This document shows positions 14,500 through 14,979 of a DNA stretch of 14,979 nt, piece by piece; within the stretch, counting starts at the first letter, position 1, and each line of letters opens with the position of its first letter. Both the position numbers and the translations under genes were made by a program. The DNA comes from Robiginitomaculum sp. (lineage in GTDB: Bacteria > Pseudomonadota > Alphaproteobacteria > Caulobacterales > Maricaulaceae). The stretch covers positions 1 to 14,979 of the forward strand of contig JALSHM010000309.1 of assembly GCA_026982235.1 (NCBI GenBank). Direction: 5' to 3'. The notes below the pieces were generated by a model, which was not told the origin of the DNA, searched no databases, and worked only from the letters and a program-made list of their open reading frames with translations.

Positions 14500-14979
14500 T
14501 ATTGTACACCTCCCGCCAAGTTTGTAAGAGCAGCCATATCTTGTTTTTTGGCTTCGCCGCGATACACCTTAACCAAACGTGGTTGCCCGTCGCGTACCAC
14601 GACTACTTGCGCCGTCTGGCTCACTGGCCGCACTTGCTTCTTGCGCACAGCGCGGCGAGGCTTCGAGTTTTTGCTTGACAAATCACCAACCTGCAAAGCT
14701 CGAGCGCTTAGAATTTCTTTGGTACCAGCGGCGCGCAATGCCAAAGTCATAGTGCCAACGGTTTTTGCCAAGGCAAGTTTTTGAGCCTGCAAGGCGCTCA
14801 CCTCTAGTGTAATGGTTTTGGCTAGTTTGGCGCCAACCGCCATGCCATCACTGTCCATATTAGTCGTCTGGTCCGTGCCAAGGACTTTAATGTCCTGTAG
14901 CAATATTTCGGCTGTGAAGTTGGTTTTGCGATCGCCGCCTGTGGCGCTCTTGCCGTAACGACTTATTTTAGCAGGTGCA
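14499..14979 (-). CDS. cpaB: Tad pilus assembly protein CpaB/RcpC, 5' end cut by window edge
   Basis: The last 159 residues of a CpaB/RcpC protein run from the right edge (first full codon at 14978) to a TAA at 14501-14499. The visible part has ISRYGKSATGGDRKTNF, then AEILLQDIKVLGTDQ and TITLEVSALQAQKLALAKTVGTMTLALR, the conserved C-terminal part of the family. A basic stretch (KPRRAVRKKQVRP) is followed by a short domain, VVVVRDGQPRLVKVYRG. CpaB is a periplasmic partner of the CpaC secretin with an N-terminal membrane anchor and SAF domain, both outside the window. The stop overlaps the cpaC start by one base. Identity is well supported despite truncation. Confidence 0.88.
   Translation of the reverse strand, partial: APAKISRYGKSATGGDRKTNFTAEILLQDIKVLGTDQTTNMDSDGMAVGAKLAKTITLEVSALQAQKLALAKTVGTMTLALRAAGTKEILSARALQVGDLSSKNSKPRRAVRKKQVRPVSQTAQVVVVRDGQPRLVKVYRGEAKKQDMAALTNLAGGVQ

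Overview
The window looks like a chromosomal segment of an alphaproteobacterium of moderate G+C. The clues are a perfect direct-repeat LexA box (GTTC-N7-GTTC, the alphaproteobacterial form) in front of recQ, a Caulobacter-type tad/cpa pilus operon, tightly coupled genes with 1-8 nt overlaps, and short cytoplasmic GGDEF proteins. A Maricaulales/Hyphomonadaceae-like source is a guess from overall flavour, not something the sequence proves. I see no mobile element, tRNA, rRNA or CRISPR array.

Layout, left to right. (1) About 1-1552, plus strand: a possible gene tail at the left edge, then two tandem paralogous diguanylate cyclases with intact GGDEF active sites and intact RxxD inhibitory sites at identical residue positions. 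(2) 1635-2276, plus strand: a YceI-family lipoprotein whose 3' end overlaps the convergent btuD by 32 nt. (3) 2245 to about 6990, minus strand: a complete vitamin B12 uptake operon in the order cobalamin riboswitch, TonB-dependent receptor (btuB), binding lipoprotein (btuF), permease (btuC), ATPase (btuD). All gene junctions overlap. Together they would carry corrinoid across the outer membrane, periplasm and inner membrane, with the riboswitch shutting expression when B12 is sufficient. (4) 7151-8947, minus strand: recQ helicase, with a LexA box lying exactly between a plausible -35 and -10, and a -10 so close to the ATG that the mRNA may be leaderless. (5) 9009-11691, minus strand: a two-gene operon of a bile acid:sodium symporter-family (BASS) transporter and a large D-aminoacylase-like amidohydrolase, overlapping by 8 nt. 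(6) 11784-14979, minus strand: part of a tad/cpa pilus operon, cpaB (cut by the right edge), cpaC secretin, a 91-residue lipoprotein in the cpaD position, and a reduced CpaE/TadZ-like protein. This last protein lacks the N-terminal receiver-like domain and both Walker A lysines. No cpaF or tadBC follows cpaE here.

Nothing here is clearly a wholly new system. The observations most worth a second look are the nested LexA/leaderless recQ promoter, the degenerate CpaE at the end of a split tad locus, the BASS-amidohydrolase pair, and the possible mutually exclusive helices downstream of the B12 riboswitch.
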